Source: CAIYUC01 sp963682005
GTDB lineage: Bacteria > Bacteroidota > Bacteroidia > Bacteroidales > FEN-979
Length of the DNA: 64,000 nucleotides
NCBI GenBank assembly: GCA_963682005.1
Contig: OY820914.1
Span: 1,178,001-1,242,000 of the forward strand
Direction of reading: 5' to 3'
The position numbers were made by a program, and so were the translations under genes. The notes below the pieces were generated by a model, which saw only the letters and a program-made list of their open reading frames with translations, was not told where the DNA came from and searched no databases. Positions within the stretch are counted from its first letter, which is position 1. Every line of letters starts with the position of its first letter. This document shows positions 6,877 to 15,791 of this stretch, piece after piece.

Positions 6877-8730
6877 TTACACCATTGCTTCGATCATCGC
6901 AATGGAATCCGTTAAATCATGGCGGAAGTTTACAATAGTTTCGTGCCAGTCAGCAAGACGTTTCTTTGGTTTTGATTTGTTTAAATTTAAAAAATACCAT
7001 TGTTTTTCTATCGTTTGTCGAACATTATTTTCAAGGTGGTCATATCCTATCCTTTTTGAAAACTGGTAAACGTAGTGTATCAATGTTTCCAGATCTGCAA
7101 TGGAGTTATCATTGCACCCTGTTTTTTCGATCTTTGCTAAATCGTCTAAAAAGTCCTTCATTAATGGAACGAACTGGAAAAATTGGTTCTTCACATCCAT
7201 AAAACAGGATTTATATTGGTTTTCGATATCCGTTACTTCATCTTCCCTAAGTTCAGAAAATTCTTTACCTAAAGCCCGCATTGAAATCTTTCCGTTATTT
7301 TGCGTTAAAAAACGTATCAATAAAGCGACCATTTTGTCGGACATCTGAAACCGATCATCCAGCCAATCCTTCATTGCATCGTAATTTTGTAAATAAGCCA
7401 CTTCTTCAGGAATGATCTTATTTATGGTGTAATCGACGCAATCAAAAAGAAATTCAGCTTGTAAGGTCGCATCAAAGTACCTGTAATAATCTATTGTATC
7501 ATTTAAAACCTCAACATTATTATCTGAAGTCTTTTTCCATCGTATAAACTCCAAAAGCGGATGCGAATATGATTGCAGTACTTTGCGGTAATCTTCGATA
7601 CGCTCTAATATCGCAGCCGAAACCGGGAAAATGATTCCCTGTGGTGTGAACTTCATCCTTGTTAAGATATGATGAATCAGATACCGATGCAACCTGCCAT
7701 TGCCATCAACAAACGGATGAATAAAGACAAAACCAAAGGCTATTTCAGCCGCCGCAAGTACCGGATGAAATAACGAATCCTGCATCTGCCTCTTCGCTTC
7801 GATCATCCCGTCAATAAGCGGATCGATATCCTGCCACCTTGCAGAAATATGTTCGGGAATAGGTTCACCGGTGGTACGATCGTGTTCTCCAATAAATCCG
7901 CCAGTGGTGCGATATCCCATTTCTATGAATCGACTTTTTTCAATAACAATTTGTTGCAATCGGAGTAATTCTTCCTTACTTAACGCTTTATTCCCTGCCT
8001 GACCAATCGCCTGACCCCACCGGAATGCCCTCGTTTGCGTCGGATGCTCCCCTTCAATATTGAACGAAGCCTTAGAGTCCTTCAGTAAAAGAAATGCGGA
8101 GGTTCGCAACAGTACATCCCTGTGTACCTCTTTGATGACCTTGTTTGTTTTGTCTGAAAGGTTTTCGGTAATATAGCGTTCAATTTTATCTGTCTTGCTG
8201 ATAAGCGGACAGAAGTTTGTATTACCTGTCAGGTTGTTTTTTATTCGATGACGGGGAGAATTGATACTTTGCTGACTTGCATATTGCAGGTTGTCATCTA
8301 ATAAAAGCACATAATTTCCCGAATCTAAATCCGGAACCTTTAATTCCTTTTGCATCAGCCACTCGTAGAGAAACCAGATCTTCCTGCTGTATTGACTTTG
8401 CGGCTCTTTATGAATCCATTCTTCGATAATTCTGGTCTGGAGTTTTTCAAATAGTTTCTTAATTGCCAATAAATTGATCCCTTCATATTTTAATGCAAAA
8501 ACAAGGTGGGAGTACAAAGTATCCTCAGGCTGGTGCCTTGGGGTAAAAACCAACCATCCGGCAGCTCTGTACTGCCTGTGTTTTCTGCTGATTAATGCAA
8601 GCTGCATCGGGGCAGGTATAGGAAGTTTATATGCAGTTATTATTGCTCCGTATCCCACTAATGTGCCTTCTTCAGGGGCTTTTCTTTCCTGAAAAACACT
8701 TATTTCTTGTGAAATATTATTATTTTTCAT
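6877..8730 (-). CDS. Fic family protein (putative AMP transferase)
   Basis: This 617-aa protein carries the Fic motif HPFVDGNGRLHR (residues 338-349). Its catalytic His338 would transfer AMP or another nucleotide part to a target hydroxyl. An inhibitory-helix motif (S/T)xxxE(G/N) is present upstream as SFNIEG (222-227), so the enzyme is probably autoinhibited (class II type). Residues 1-150 form an extra N-terminal domain I cannot name, with SRKHRQYRAAGWLVFTPRHQ. The region after the Fic core (about 390-617) is helical and ends with a long tail; a winged-helix segment near 460-500 (ISMRALGKEFSELREDE) is possible. The start is an ATG. Repeated TGAAA motifs overlap the promoter and first codons, which suggests tight regulation. 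Fic genes of this kind are often transferred horizontally. Confidence 0.88.
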   Translation of the reverse strand: MKNNNISQEISVFQERKAPEEGTLVGYGAIITAYKLPIPAPMQLALISRKHRQYRAAGWLVFTPRHQPEDTLYSHLVFALKYEGINLLAIKKLFEKLQTRIIEEWIHKEPQSQYSRKIWFLYEWLMQKELKVPDLDSGNYVLLLDDNLQYASQQSINSPRHRIKNNLTGNTNFCPLISKTDKIERYITENLSDKTNKVIKEVHRDVLLRTSAFLLLKDSKASFNIEGEHPTQTRAFRWGQAIGQAGNKALSKEELLRLQQIVIEKSRFIEMGYRTTGGFIGEHDRTTGEPIPEHISARWQDIDPLIDGMIEAKRQMQDSLFHPVLAAAEIAFGFVFIHPFVDGNGRLHRYLIHHILTRMKFTPQGIIFPVSAAILERIEDYRKVLQSYSHPLLEFIRWKKTSDNNVEVLNDTIDYYRYFDATLQAEFLFDCVDYTINKIIPEEVAYLQNYDAMKDWLDDRFQMSDKMVALLIRFLTQNNGKISMRALGKEFSELREDEVTDIENQYKSCFMDVKNQFFQFVPLMKDFLDDLAKIEKTGCNDNSIADLETLIHYVYQFSKRIGYDHLENNVRQTIEKQWYFLNLNKSKPKKRLADWHETIVNFRHDLTDSIAMIEAMV

Positions 8731-8845
8731 AATAATTTATGAATTGTACTTACAGCAAAAGTATATGAAAATTACTTATCATACGTGAAAAAGTATTATT
8801 TATTTGAAATTTTATGAAAAACACTTAATTTGCATGAAATATGAC
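8690..8845 (-). promoter_or_regulatory. Repeated TGAAA operator-like motifs around the fic promoter
   Basis: TGAAA occurs at 8690, 8710, 8766, 8786, 8805, 8815 and 8835 on the plus strand. The spacings within groups are 20, 20, 19, 10 and 20 bp, close to whole helical turns. Several copies extend to TGAAAAACACTTA: the first 13 bases at 8690 and at 8815 are identical, and both are followed 20 bp later by TGAAATAT. The set brackets a minus-strand TACTTTTG (8756-8763, TAnnTTTG type) that would start transcription about 20 bp ahead of the fic ATG. A dimeric repressor, possibly Fic itself or an unlinked regulator, is a fitting reading. Confidence 0.6.
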
Positions 8846-8858
8846 TATAAGTTACAGT

Positions 8859-9842
8859 CTAAATCGGATCCATCATCGATATGCCAATTCTTTCGCCTAC
8901 TCTGATCGCAGTTTCATAACCCTTCAACGTATTGATCAATAAATCCTCATCGATGAGGATTTTGTTTTTCTCAAACAGCAGCACGACTGTGGACCCCCCG
9001 AATTTGAAGAACCCCTTTTCTTCCCCTTTTTTTACAAAATTCCCTGTGTACGTCTGAACGATACTTCCTGCCATGGTTGCACCTACTTCACACATCACAA
9101 CATCTCCAAACAAGGGGTTCGAAATGATGGTAAATTCCCGTTTGTTCAGGCAGAATATTTCAGCCATTTTGCGCAAAGCAAGAGGGTTAACAGAATAATA
9201 ATCCCCGTCAATCCGGGTGACGGGTGATACATTTCCGCTGACGGGAAAATGGAAACGGTGGTAATCGAACGGGGCAAGCCGGATGATCACAAGGGTGCCA
9301 TCCCGGTATTTTTGAGCAAGACGGTCATTATTCAAAAACGAAGAAACATCGAATCGGTATCCTTTGATGATAAAATCGCTGTTGCGAATATTGGCATATG
9401 CCAGTATTTTCCCATCGGCAGGCGATACTGCAATGGTTGTGCCGGTATCCACCGGCCTGGCAGTATTCTTTAGTTTCCGGGTAAAGAAATCGTTGAAAGA
9501 GGTGAACTTCTGTTTTTGCGCGGTACTCATATCGATATCAAATTCTTCAACAAAGGGTTGGATTTTCCTGGTCGATGAAGGATGATCCATTCGGTTGCCA
9601 TAAACAGAGGAAACCACCTTTCTTTTTGCCAGCACCCACAATGTTGCTTCCCCAACCGGATTATTATACAGCCAAGCCAACCACTTTTCGCCGGCCACTT
9701 TTTCCGTTTTTAACACACCACTGTACCTTTCGTAAAATTGAATGGGCGCTTGTGGCGGCAACGGATACAATGCCAGGATGGCAATGACGGCAACCAATAA
9801 CAAAATGAGGCCCCACCTCTTTTTAGTTTTTGAAATATTCAT
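8859..9842 (-). CDS. psd: Phosphatidylserine decarboxylase
   Basis: This 327-aa protein has an N-terminal membrane segment (WGLILLLVAVIAILALYPL) and the decarboxylase core: the DFFTRKL and HRFHFPVSG segments and, near the end, FKFGGSTVVLLFE. The GGST motif matches the (L/G)GST autocleavage site. Cleavage before Ser284 would leave the pyruvoyl group on the small C-terminal subunit. The enzyme turns phosphatidylserine into phosphatidylethanolamine at the membrane. The ATG at 9842 is preceded by the target-site repeat of MITE copy B. Without that element an upstream frame would end in a TGA overlapping this ATG (ATGA), which suggests psd was once translationally coupled to another gene. Confidence 0.9.
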   Translation of the reverse strand: MNISKTKKRWGLILLLVAVIAILALYPLPPQAPIQFYERYSGVLKTEKVAGEKWLAWLYNNPVGEATLWVLAKRKVVSSVYGNRMDHPSSTRKIQPFVEEFDIDMSTAQKQKFTSFNDFFTRKLKNTARPVDTGTTIAVSPADGKILAYANIRNSDFIIKGYRFDVSSFLNNDRLAQKYRDGTLVIIRLAPFDYHRFHFPVSGNVSPVTRIDGDYYSVNPLALRKMAEIFCLNKREFTIISNPLFGDVVMCEVGATMAGSIVQTYTGNFVKKGEEKGFFKFGGSTVVLLFEKNKILIDEDLLINTLKGYETAIRVGERIGISMMDPI

Positions 9843-9860
9843 TTGTCATTATTTGTTTTT

Positions 9861-10038
9861 CGAATGATCACAATTATACCAATAATCTTAACCGTACCCT
9901 ACCCCTGCACCCCTTCCCTACTAGTAGGGAAGAGGACGGGGGATGGGTACAATGGACAGAAACGAAAAAGTCAGCAAAGGTTTATTAGTCAGATTTTCTG
10001 TAATTTGTAAAATTACTGGTACAATAGTGATTAATCAT
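9861..10038. mobile_element. MITE-like element, copy B (178 bp) with flanking direct repeat
   Basis: It matches copy A (4945-5123) at both ends and in the core. The left part has GATCACAATTATACCAATA, the right part ACTGGTACAATAGTGATTA, and the centre is a CCCCTTCCCTACTAGTAGGG palindrome with one changed base in its second arm. Direct repeats TATTTGTTTTT lie at 9850-9860 and 10039-10049. No coding capacity is seen. The insertion sits 18 bp upstream of the psd ATG and truncates an older reading frame (10031-10183). Confidence 0.72.
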
Positions 10039-10183
10039 TATTTGTTTTTTCTTGATCAGAAGCCTCCCGGTCAGATTTAAAAGCCCGGTAATCGATATGA
10101 GGCGGGGTCATCCACCCATGGTAAGCCTGATCGTGTAGTATCGATTGGGAAGTGACCAGTTTGACTGGTTTTTCCGGCAGGAA
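10031..10183 (-). pseudogene. 3' remnant of an older gene upstream of psd
   Basis: A 50-codon open stretch has no start codon near its upstream end. It reads like the C-terminus of a real protein (residues such as AYHGWMTPPHIDYRAFKSD) and now ends in a TAA supplied by MITE copy B. If the element and one copy of its 11-bp direct repeat are removed, the frame runs on as NDK and stops at a TGA that overlaps the psd ATG by four bases. The upstream part is cut by a TAG at 10184-10186, next to the end of the glycosyltransferase. I do not recognise the family. Confidence 0.45.
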
Positions 10184-10190
10184 CTACCTT

Positions 10191-11237
10191 TCAGCCCGGA
10201 GTACTATTATTATTCAGCCTGTCAAGAAAGGTCATGCAGTACTTCTCCATCGAAAATTCAGCGGTACTTTCCAGGACCTGAATGCTCAATTGATGGTACA
10301 CTTCTTCAGGCATATTATAAAACTGATTAATTCTGGTGTAAAATTCATTGGGATTGTTGCAGAAATATCCGTTGGACCCGTCCTTCAAAAATCTGCAGTT
10401 CTCTCCTACCGGACTTGCAAGTACGGGAACACCGGCCGAAAAATACTGTTTCAGCTTAAAAGCTGATTTGGCCTTATTTAAACCGGTCTCAAGCAGGGGA
10501 GAAACACCCACATCAAACCGTGAAATTTGCTGATAGACGGAAAATTCATTTTCCCAATCAACATCTTCAGCTATTTCGAGATCCACATTCCCCGAAACCG
10601 GGAATAACTCACGCAGGGATTTTTTGTGTTCACTTTTTGTCACACCCATGATCACCAGTCTTACCCTCATCGACAAATGCTCAAGGGCAGGAAAAAACAA
10701 CTGCTCCAGGCTTTCCCGGTGGGCATTATAAAATCCAATCCATCCGATGGTGAACACGCTGTTTTTTTTCGTCTTGATGTACGGATGCCTTATGACCGGG
10801 GAGGTATTGATGAAAACCCTGCCATTGTGGAGGGAGGAAAATTTGAAAAGCTCTTCACTGCCTACTGAAACCAGGGAAGCATGTTGTAAGAAATGTACTA
10901 TGGTTTCGGGAGGGAACTTTAAATGGAATGCATCATCCAGGTCATAAATTGTTCCCTTCCTTCTGAAAAACAGGAGAAATTCAAGTGCATGGGCATAAAT
11001 TCGCCGGGTATAAATCTTCTGAAAAACGATGAGAGAACCTTTTTTGCGGAACAACAGGGCCGAAAAATAGATTCTGATAAAGTGAAGGATGTTCAGCGGG
11101 TGGTACCCGGGCATTACAAACGAGGAGGGTATTCCATAGGTGTGGTTTAAGGCTTCAAGAAAATATTTTCCCCGGTACCTGACACAGGGCCCTTTCATGC
11201 TGTAATGAGCGAACCAATAAATATGGGATGGCTTCAT
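10191..11237 (-). CDS. GT-B glycosyltransferase (GT4-like)
   Basis: This 348-aa protein has two Rossmann-like halves. The C-terminal half holds the nucleotide-sugar binding region FDVGVSPLLETGLNKAKS followed by FKLKQYFSAGVPVLASPVG, the usual place of the GT4 signature, and SNGYFCNNPNEF. The N-terminal half starts IYWFAHYSMKGPCVRYRGKYF, which suggests an acceptor site for a small or lipid-linked glycan. There is no signal peptide, so it is probably cytosolic and acts at the inner membrane in glycan or lipopolysaccharide assembly. It is divergent from the next glycosyltransferase across 80 bp, so they may share regulatory sequence. Donor and acceptor cannot be told. Confidence 0.85.
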   Translation of the reverse strand: MKPSHIYWFAHYSMKGPCVRYRGKYFLEALNHTYGIPSSFVMPGYHPLNILHFIRIYFSALLFRKKGSLIVFQKIYTRRIYAHALEFLLFFRRKGTIYDLDDAFHLKFPPETIVHFLQHASLVSVGSEELFKFSSLHNGRVFINTSPVIRHPYIKTKKNSVFTIGWIGFYNAHRESLEQLFFPALEHLSMRVRLVIMGVTKSEHKKSLRELFPVSGNVDLEIAEDVDWENEFSVYQQISRFDVGVSPLLETGLNKAKSAFKLKQYFSAGVPVLASPVGENCRFLKDGSNGYFCNNPNEFYTRINQFYNMPEEVYHQLSIQVLESTAEFSMEKYCMTFLDRLNNNSTPG

Positions 11238-11317
11238 CAGGCTTCGAATAGATTACGGCAGGCAGCGGTTTGCTGATTGCAAAAATATCTTAATTTTATC
11301 TATTAACTTTCGATCTC

Positions 11318-12505
11318 TTGAATAATTCCAAAAAAACAGAAATTCTTTACCTTACCCGTTGGTATCCCCCGGAATCAGGGCACTTTGTGAAAGACATCGC
11401 CCGTGCCTGTTCGCAATACTGTCATGTCAGCGTAATTGTTGCCGTCCCGGACCCCCGGATCCGCGTTGCCAAATTCCGGACTGAGCTTCATGTGGACCCG
11501 GAATTATCGCTACAGACAATCCGTGTTTATTTCGGATCCTTGAATATCCGAATGATATCAAATATGATCAACCCTGTTCTTTACTTTCTGGCACAGGGAT
11601 TGGGATACAAATTACTCGTGGGAAAGGGTCTGAAATTTGAGCTGGTACATGTGCATGTTCTCACCAGGACAGCACTGTTTGCCTTATTCCTTAAATTGAC
11701 GAAGGGGACTCCGTATATTATTACGGAATACTGGACCCGCTATCTTCATGATTCCCTGAGTTACCATGGATTTGCAAGAAGAAAGATCACGGCCCTCCTG
11801 GTCAAGAAGGCAAACGCTATGGTCTGCATCAGTAAATACCTGGCAGACGCGATGATCCAACAAGGGCTAAAGAACCATAATTACAGGATTATTCCCCTGG
11901 CCATCCGGACCGGGCAATTCGTCCCGGGTGTTACTCCGGAAGAGACGCAGGTTAAAAGGATCATCCATATTTCCACCTTTAACAACCATTCAAAGAATGT
12001 CTTCGGGATGCTCAGGGCGGTAAAGCGGCTTTCAATGTTGCGAAATGATTTTGAACTTCACATGGTGGGTGGGGCAGATCAGTTTTTGAGAAAGACAATC
12101 GAATTCGCCAGGGTCCTTGATCCCGATGGTAAGTTTATAATTTTTCATGCTGCCAAATTTGGGTCCGAACTTGCAGCGGAGATCAGGAAATCTTCATTCT
12201 TTCTGATGTTCAGCAATTATGAGACATTTTCGGCGGTGATCCAGGAGTGCCTGTCCTGTGGGATACCCGGTGTTGTAACCCGTGCGGGAGCCGTGCCTGA
12301 ATACTTTACCCCTGATTCAGGAATCCTTGTCGCACCGGGTGATGAAGATGCACTTGCCGGATCACTTAACGATATGCTTGATCACTACCGTGATTATGAT
12401 CAGAATAAACTCAGAGAGAATGTAGTGAGGAGGTTCAGCTATGAAGTTATAGGAAATACATATTACCAACTGTACCAACAATTATTTTCAGGATCTATGT
12501 CCTGA
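11318..12505 (+). CDS. GT4-family glycosyltransferase
   Basis: This 395-aa GT-B enzyme starts with the acceptor-domain pattern LYLTRWYPPESGHFVKDIA. The C-terminal donor-binding domain has SNYETFSAVIQECLSCGIPG followed by GAVPEYF and GILVAPGDEDALA, the E-x7-E type signature of GT4. No ATG is available near the start. A TTG at 11318 gives the natural N-terminus, and an in-frame stop lies a little upstream, so a TTG start is the best reading. It pairs divergently with the glycosyltransferase at 10191-11237. A role in surface polysaccharide or glycolipid synthesis is likely. Sugar specificity is unknown. Confidence 0.87.
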   Translation: MNNSKKTEILYLTRWYPPESGHFVKDIARACSQYCHVSVIVAVPDPRIRVAKFRTELHVDPELSLQTIRVYFGSLNIRMISNMINPVLYFLAQGLGYKLLVGKGLKFELVHVHVLTRTALFALFLKLTKGTPYIITEYWTRYLHDSLSYHGFARRKITALLVKKANAMVCISKYLADAMIQQGLKNHNYRIIPLAIRTGQFVPGVTPEETQVKRIIHISTFNNHSKNVFGMLRAVKRLSMLRNDFELHMVGGADQFLRKTIEFARVLDPDGKFIIFHAAKFGSELAAEIRKSSFFLMFSNYETFSAVIQECLSCGIPGVVTRAGAVPEYFTPDSGILVAPGDEDALAGSLNDMLDHYRDYDQNKLRENVVRRFSYEVIGNTYYQLYQQLFSGSMS

Positions 12506-12969
12506 AGTTCCTCGCCAGGTGATGGACTCAGGGTGCATCCGAAGCCTGCTTCAGAATGTTTTTGAAATCAAGGCGCGAACATGCTGAGACCTTTGCGTCC
12601 CAGTGAACAAACATATTTCTCCATAGTGAGGGACACGGATATCTTTTTACCTTCAAGGCATTGGAATCAAAAAGGCCCCAGTTCAGCTTACTCACATTGA
12701 CAGAAAAACCAGGTATTATCGCTGTATGTGTAAGGCTGGCTCATGATTCCAGACCTCAGGAACATGAAGCGTTAATCAAGAAAAATGAATGGGAAATGAC
12801 ATTGGAAATGAATTTAAGTGCGCAAAATAATTCGTTGTATTGTCGGAATATTATTTTTATTCTGTAAATTGCGTATGCAGTATGATTCAAAATAGGTGAT
12901 GATTTAACCGGCAATGAACTAAGAACCTGTTTACTATAAATATTTACCATAACCTTAAATCAAAAAACC
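12506..12969. other. Intergenic region, no gene supported
   Basis: The left part is mid-GC and holds only short open frames without family features. The last 150 bp are AT-rich and carry the leader of the T9SS protein starting at 12970 (TAAATTGCG at about 12867 is a weak TAnnTTTG-like box). No hairpin terminator is obvious after the glycosyltransferase. Confidence 0.5.
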
Positions 12970-15714
12970 ATGAAAAGAACATTACTATCTGTTGTTGCCA
13001 TTTTCGCTTTAGCCCTGGGTCTGCATGCACAGATGTGGATCGAGCAGTACAGTGGCATGGCAAACTCAAGAGGACTCACGGATCTGTTTGCCGTGGACGC
13101 AAATGTCGTGTGGGGTGCTGCCTATGACGGTGCGGCCCCGACCAATGCCTGTAACGATTTCTGCAAAACCACCAACGGTGGTACGCTCTGGACGGCGGGA
13201 AGCATCACAGGCGCAACCGGTCTGTCGATTGCCAATATTGTTGCCTCTGACGGATTGCATTCCTGGGCCTGCTGCTATAATCCTGGTTCAGGTACGAACC
13301 ACGGAGGTGTTTATTACACCGCTGACGGAGGAACTACATGGACAAAGCAGGCTACCGCCCTTTTTACCAATTCAGCATCCTTCCCTGACTGTATTCATTT
13401 CTGGAATAGTAACACTGGCTGGGTCATGGGCGACCCGATCAACGGAGATTTCGAAATGTACACCACAACCAACGGAGGAACAACGTGGACCGTCGTTCCC
13501 GGTGCCCAGATACCCAATCCTCTCTCCGGTGAGTGGGGCGTTGTCGGCTATTATTCTTCGGTCGGTAACACAATCTGGTTTGGTACCAATAAAGGCCGGG
13601 TCTATAAATCCACCGACCAGGGCCATAACTGGACCGTTTCGCAGGTCCTGACCTGGACATCCATCTATATTCAGCCTTATTTTAAAAGTGCCACTGTGGG
13701 ATTCGTCATGGATAAAAGTGCAGGAGCCACCATTGGCAACCTGGCAAAAACAACTGACGGAGGCACTACCTGGACCGCCATTACACCAACCGGAAGTCAT
13801 TTTTCGAACGACATGGCTTATGTTCCCGGTTCTCCCGGCACCTGGGTCACTACCGGTGCTGATGTAACCTTGCCTGCGGCAGGTATAACCTACTCATTTG
13901 ATGATTGCGCCACATTCACATCTTTCACCGAAACCATCGGGAACCAGTACCTTGCAACAGCATGGGCCAGCAGCACGGCAGGCTGGGCAGGTGCATTCGT
14001 GAATGCAGGAGCAGGCGGAATGTGGAAATTCAACGGAAACCTTGCCCAACCCGTTGCTGACTTTTCGGCCAATAACACAACGATCACAATCGGGCAGTCG
14101 GTTACTTATACGAACCTGTCAACAGGAGCGGCTACATATCAGTGGACATTCCCCGGAGGCAATCCCGGATCTTCCACACTTCAGACACCTCCCCCGGTAT
14201 CCTACGCCACAGCCGGAACATATGATGTTGTTCTTACCGCAACAGGAACATTCGGCTCCAACACAATGACGAAAACGAATTATATAACCGTCAGTCCGCC
14301 GCTTTCACTCACCGTGACAGCACCAAACGGTGGAGAGAGCTGGCAGCAGGGTACACATCACAATATCACGTGGACAAGTTCAGGAGTCACCAATGTGAAG
14401 ATTGAATATACGATTGACGGCGGGCTTACCTTTTTACCGGTGATCGCAAGCTGGCCTGCAAGCAACGGGATTTATGACTGGCTCGTACCCAATACCCCAT
14501 CAACACAATGCAAGGTCAGGGTCGTTGATGATACTAACCCGCTTGTTGGCGATCTCAGCAACAACGTATTCTCCATTACCCTTCTTCCCACTGCAACTGT
14601 ACAGGTGCTTACTCCAAACGGGGGAGAATCCTGGCAGGAAGGAACAAGCCATGCGATCACATGGACAAGTTCCGGCGTTACCAATGTAAAGATTGAATAT
14701 TCTTTTGATAACGGTGCAAACTGGTCCATCATTGTTCCAACCTGGGCTGCCAGCAGCGGCAGTTATTCGTGGATGATCCCCGGCACACCTTCTGCACAAT
14801 GCAAGGTCAGGGTCAGCGACGCCAGTGATGCCACCATCTTCGACATCAGCGATAACGTATTCACCATTACCCCCGCTGCTCCGTCTTCCGTGCAGGTAAC
14901 ATCCCCGAACGGAGGCCAGACATGGCATTCCGGGATCAACTATTACCTTACCTGGCTGTCCATGGGATTGACGATGGTAAATATCGAGTACACTATCGAT
15001 AACGGGGCCACCTGGACATCGATCGCATCCAATGTGGCTTCCGATTCGGCAAATTCATACATCTGGAATGTGCCTGCAACGTCATCTTCATTGTGCAGGG
15101 TCAGGGTGATCAATGCAGGCAATCCGAACGTCCGGGATCAGAGCGATAATGTATTCACCATTGTTGGCGGCGAATTACCTGTGATCAATGTCGTTTCACC
15201 GAATGGAGGAGAAACCTGGGTGACGGGGCATTCCTATGCTGTTACCTGGACCAGCACCAATGTGGATAATGTGATGGTTGAAGTCTCAACAGATACAGGC
15301 GCCACCTGGACGACCATTGTTTACACTACACCGGGAAATACAGGATCCTTCCCATGGATCGTACCGGATACGCCTTCTTCGTTCTGTATCCTGAAAGTCT
15401 CCGATGTCTCTAATCCGCTGCTTTTCGATGAAAGCAACGGCACATTTGAGATTACGCCGAATACCGGGATCGGTTCGGCCGGCATGCCCCGGGTAAACAT
15501 TTACCCCAATCCAACATCCGGAAGGATAATGATCGAATCAGGCACCAGGATTGAGGCGCTTTCAGTCTACAACCCGATGGGGGCAACGATCATCACAACG
15601 AATCCTGAACAGAAAGAAATCGGGATTGATCTTTCAGCCTACCCCAAAGGAATCTACTTTGTAAAGCTGACGCTTGACAGCAAAGTGGCCATTTACAAGG
15701 TGGTGGTGATGTAA
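12970..15714 (+). CDS. Secreted multidomain T9SS protein with BNR-like, PKD and PNGGE repeats
   Basis: This 914-aa protein opens with a signal peptide (1-21, ending GLHA). Residues 25-360 contain repeated NGGTTWT and DGGTTWT motifs, as in BNR/YCF48-type beta-propellers. A PKD-like domain follows (about 360-440: YQWTFPGGNPG, AGTYDVVLTATG). Then come four copies of an approximately 97-aa domain starting near 447, 545, 641 and 739. Each opens PNGGE(S/T)W or close to it, has TWTSSGVTNVKIEY-like strands and ends DNVFTI, resembling the Ser-Thr-rich anchored membrane (Kre9/KNH-like) domain. The last ~80 residues (NIYPNPTSGR to VYKVVVM type) are a type A T9SS sorting domain. It should be a surface or secreted adhesin-like protein. 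Substrate is unknown. Confidence 0.85.
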   Translation: MKRTLLSVVAIFALALGLHAQMWIEQYSGMANSRGLTDLFAVDANVVWGAAYDGAAPTNACNDFCKTTNGGTLWTAGSITGATGLSIANIVASDGLHSWACCYNPGSGTNHGGVYYTADGGTTWTKQATALFTNSASFPDCIHFWNSNTGWVMGDPINGDFEMYTTTNGGTTWTVVPGAQIPNPLSGEWGVVGYYSSVGNTIWFGTNKGRVYKSTDQGHNWTVSQVLTWTSIYIQPYFKSATVGFVMDKSAGATIGNLAKTTDGGTTWTAITPTGSHFSNDMAYVPGSPGTWVTTGADVTLPAAGITYSFDDCATFTSFTETIGNQYLATAWASSTAGWAGAFVNAGAGGMWKFNGNLAQPVADFSANNTTITIGQSVTYTNLSTGAATYQWTFPGGNPGSSTLQTPPPVSYATAGTYDVVLTATGTFGSNTMTKTNYITVSPPLSLTVTAPNGGESWQQGTHHNITWTSSGVTNVKIEYTIDGGLTFLPVIASWPASNGIYDWLVPNTPSTQCKVRVVDDTNPLVGDLSNNVFSITLLPTATVQVLTPNGGESWQEGTSHAITWTSSGVTNVKIEYSFDNGANWSIIVPTWAASSGSYSWMIPGTPSAQCKVRVSDASDATIFDISDNVFTITPAAPSSVQVTSPNGGQTWHSGINYYLTWLSMGLTMVNIEYTIDNGATWTSIASNVASDSANSYIWNVPATSSSLCRVRVINAGNPNVRDQSDNVFTIVGGELPVINVVSPNGGETWVTGHSYAVTWTSTNVDNVMVEVSTDTGATWTTIVYTTPGNTGSFPWIVPDTPSSFCILKVSDVSNPLLFDESNGTFEITPNTGIGSAGMPRVNIYPNPTSGRIMIESGTRIEALSVYNPMGATIITTNPEQKEIGIDLSAYPKGIYFVKLTLDSKVAIYKVVVM

Positions 15715-15716
15715 TT

Positions 15717-15790
15717 AGTGAAGAGTGAAGAGTGAAGAGTGAAGAGTGAAGAGTAATTTTTCACTTTTCACTCTTCACTTTTCACTTTTA
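15717..15790. terminator. Tandem AGTGAAG array forming a hairpin between convergent genes
   Basis: Five exact AGTGAAG units (15717-15751) are followed by an AT spacer and then by TTCACTTTTCACTCTTCACT-type sequence (about 15760-15789), the reverse complement of the same motif. The RNA from either strand would fold into a long hairpin ending in T-rich sequence. It starts 3 bp after the stop of the upstream gene and ends 2 bp before the stop of the convergent gene at 15792, so a bidirectional terminator is likely. Confidence 0.65.
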
Positions 15791-15791
15791 A

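Noticed and set aside
12661..12867. 68-aa open frame before the T9SS gene
   Set aside because: It has no good start context, no signal or domain, and runs into the AT-rich leader. It reads as chance.
13372..13800. 142-aa frame antisense to the T9SS protein
   Set aside because: It lies fully inside a well-supported gene with clear domains and is a shadow of its repeats.
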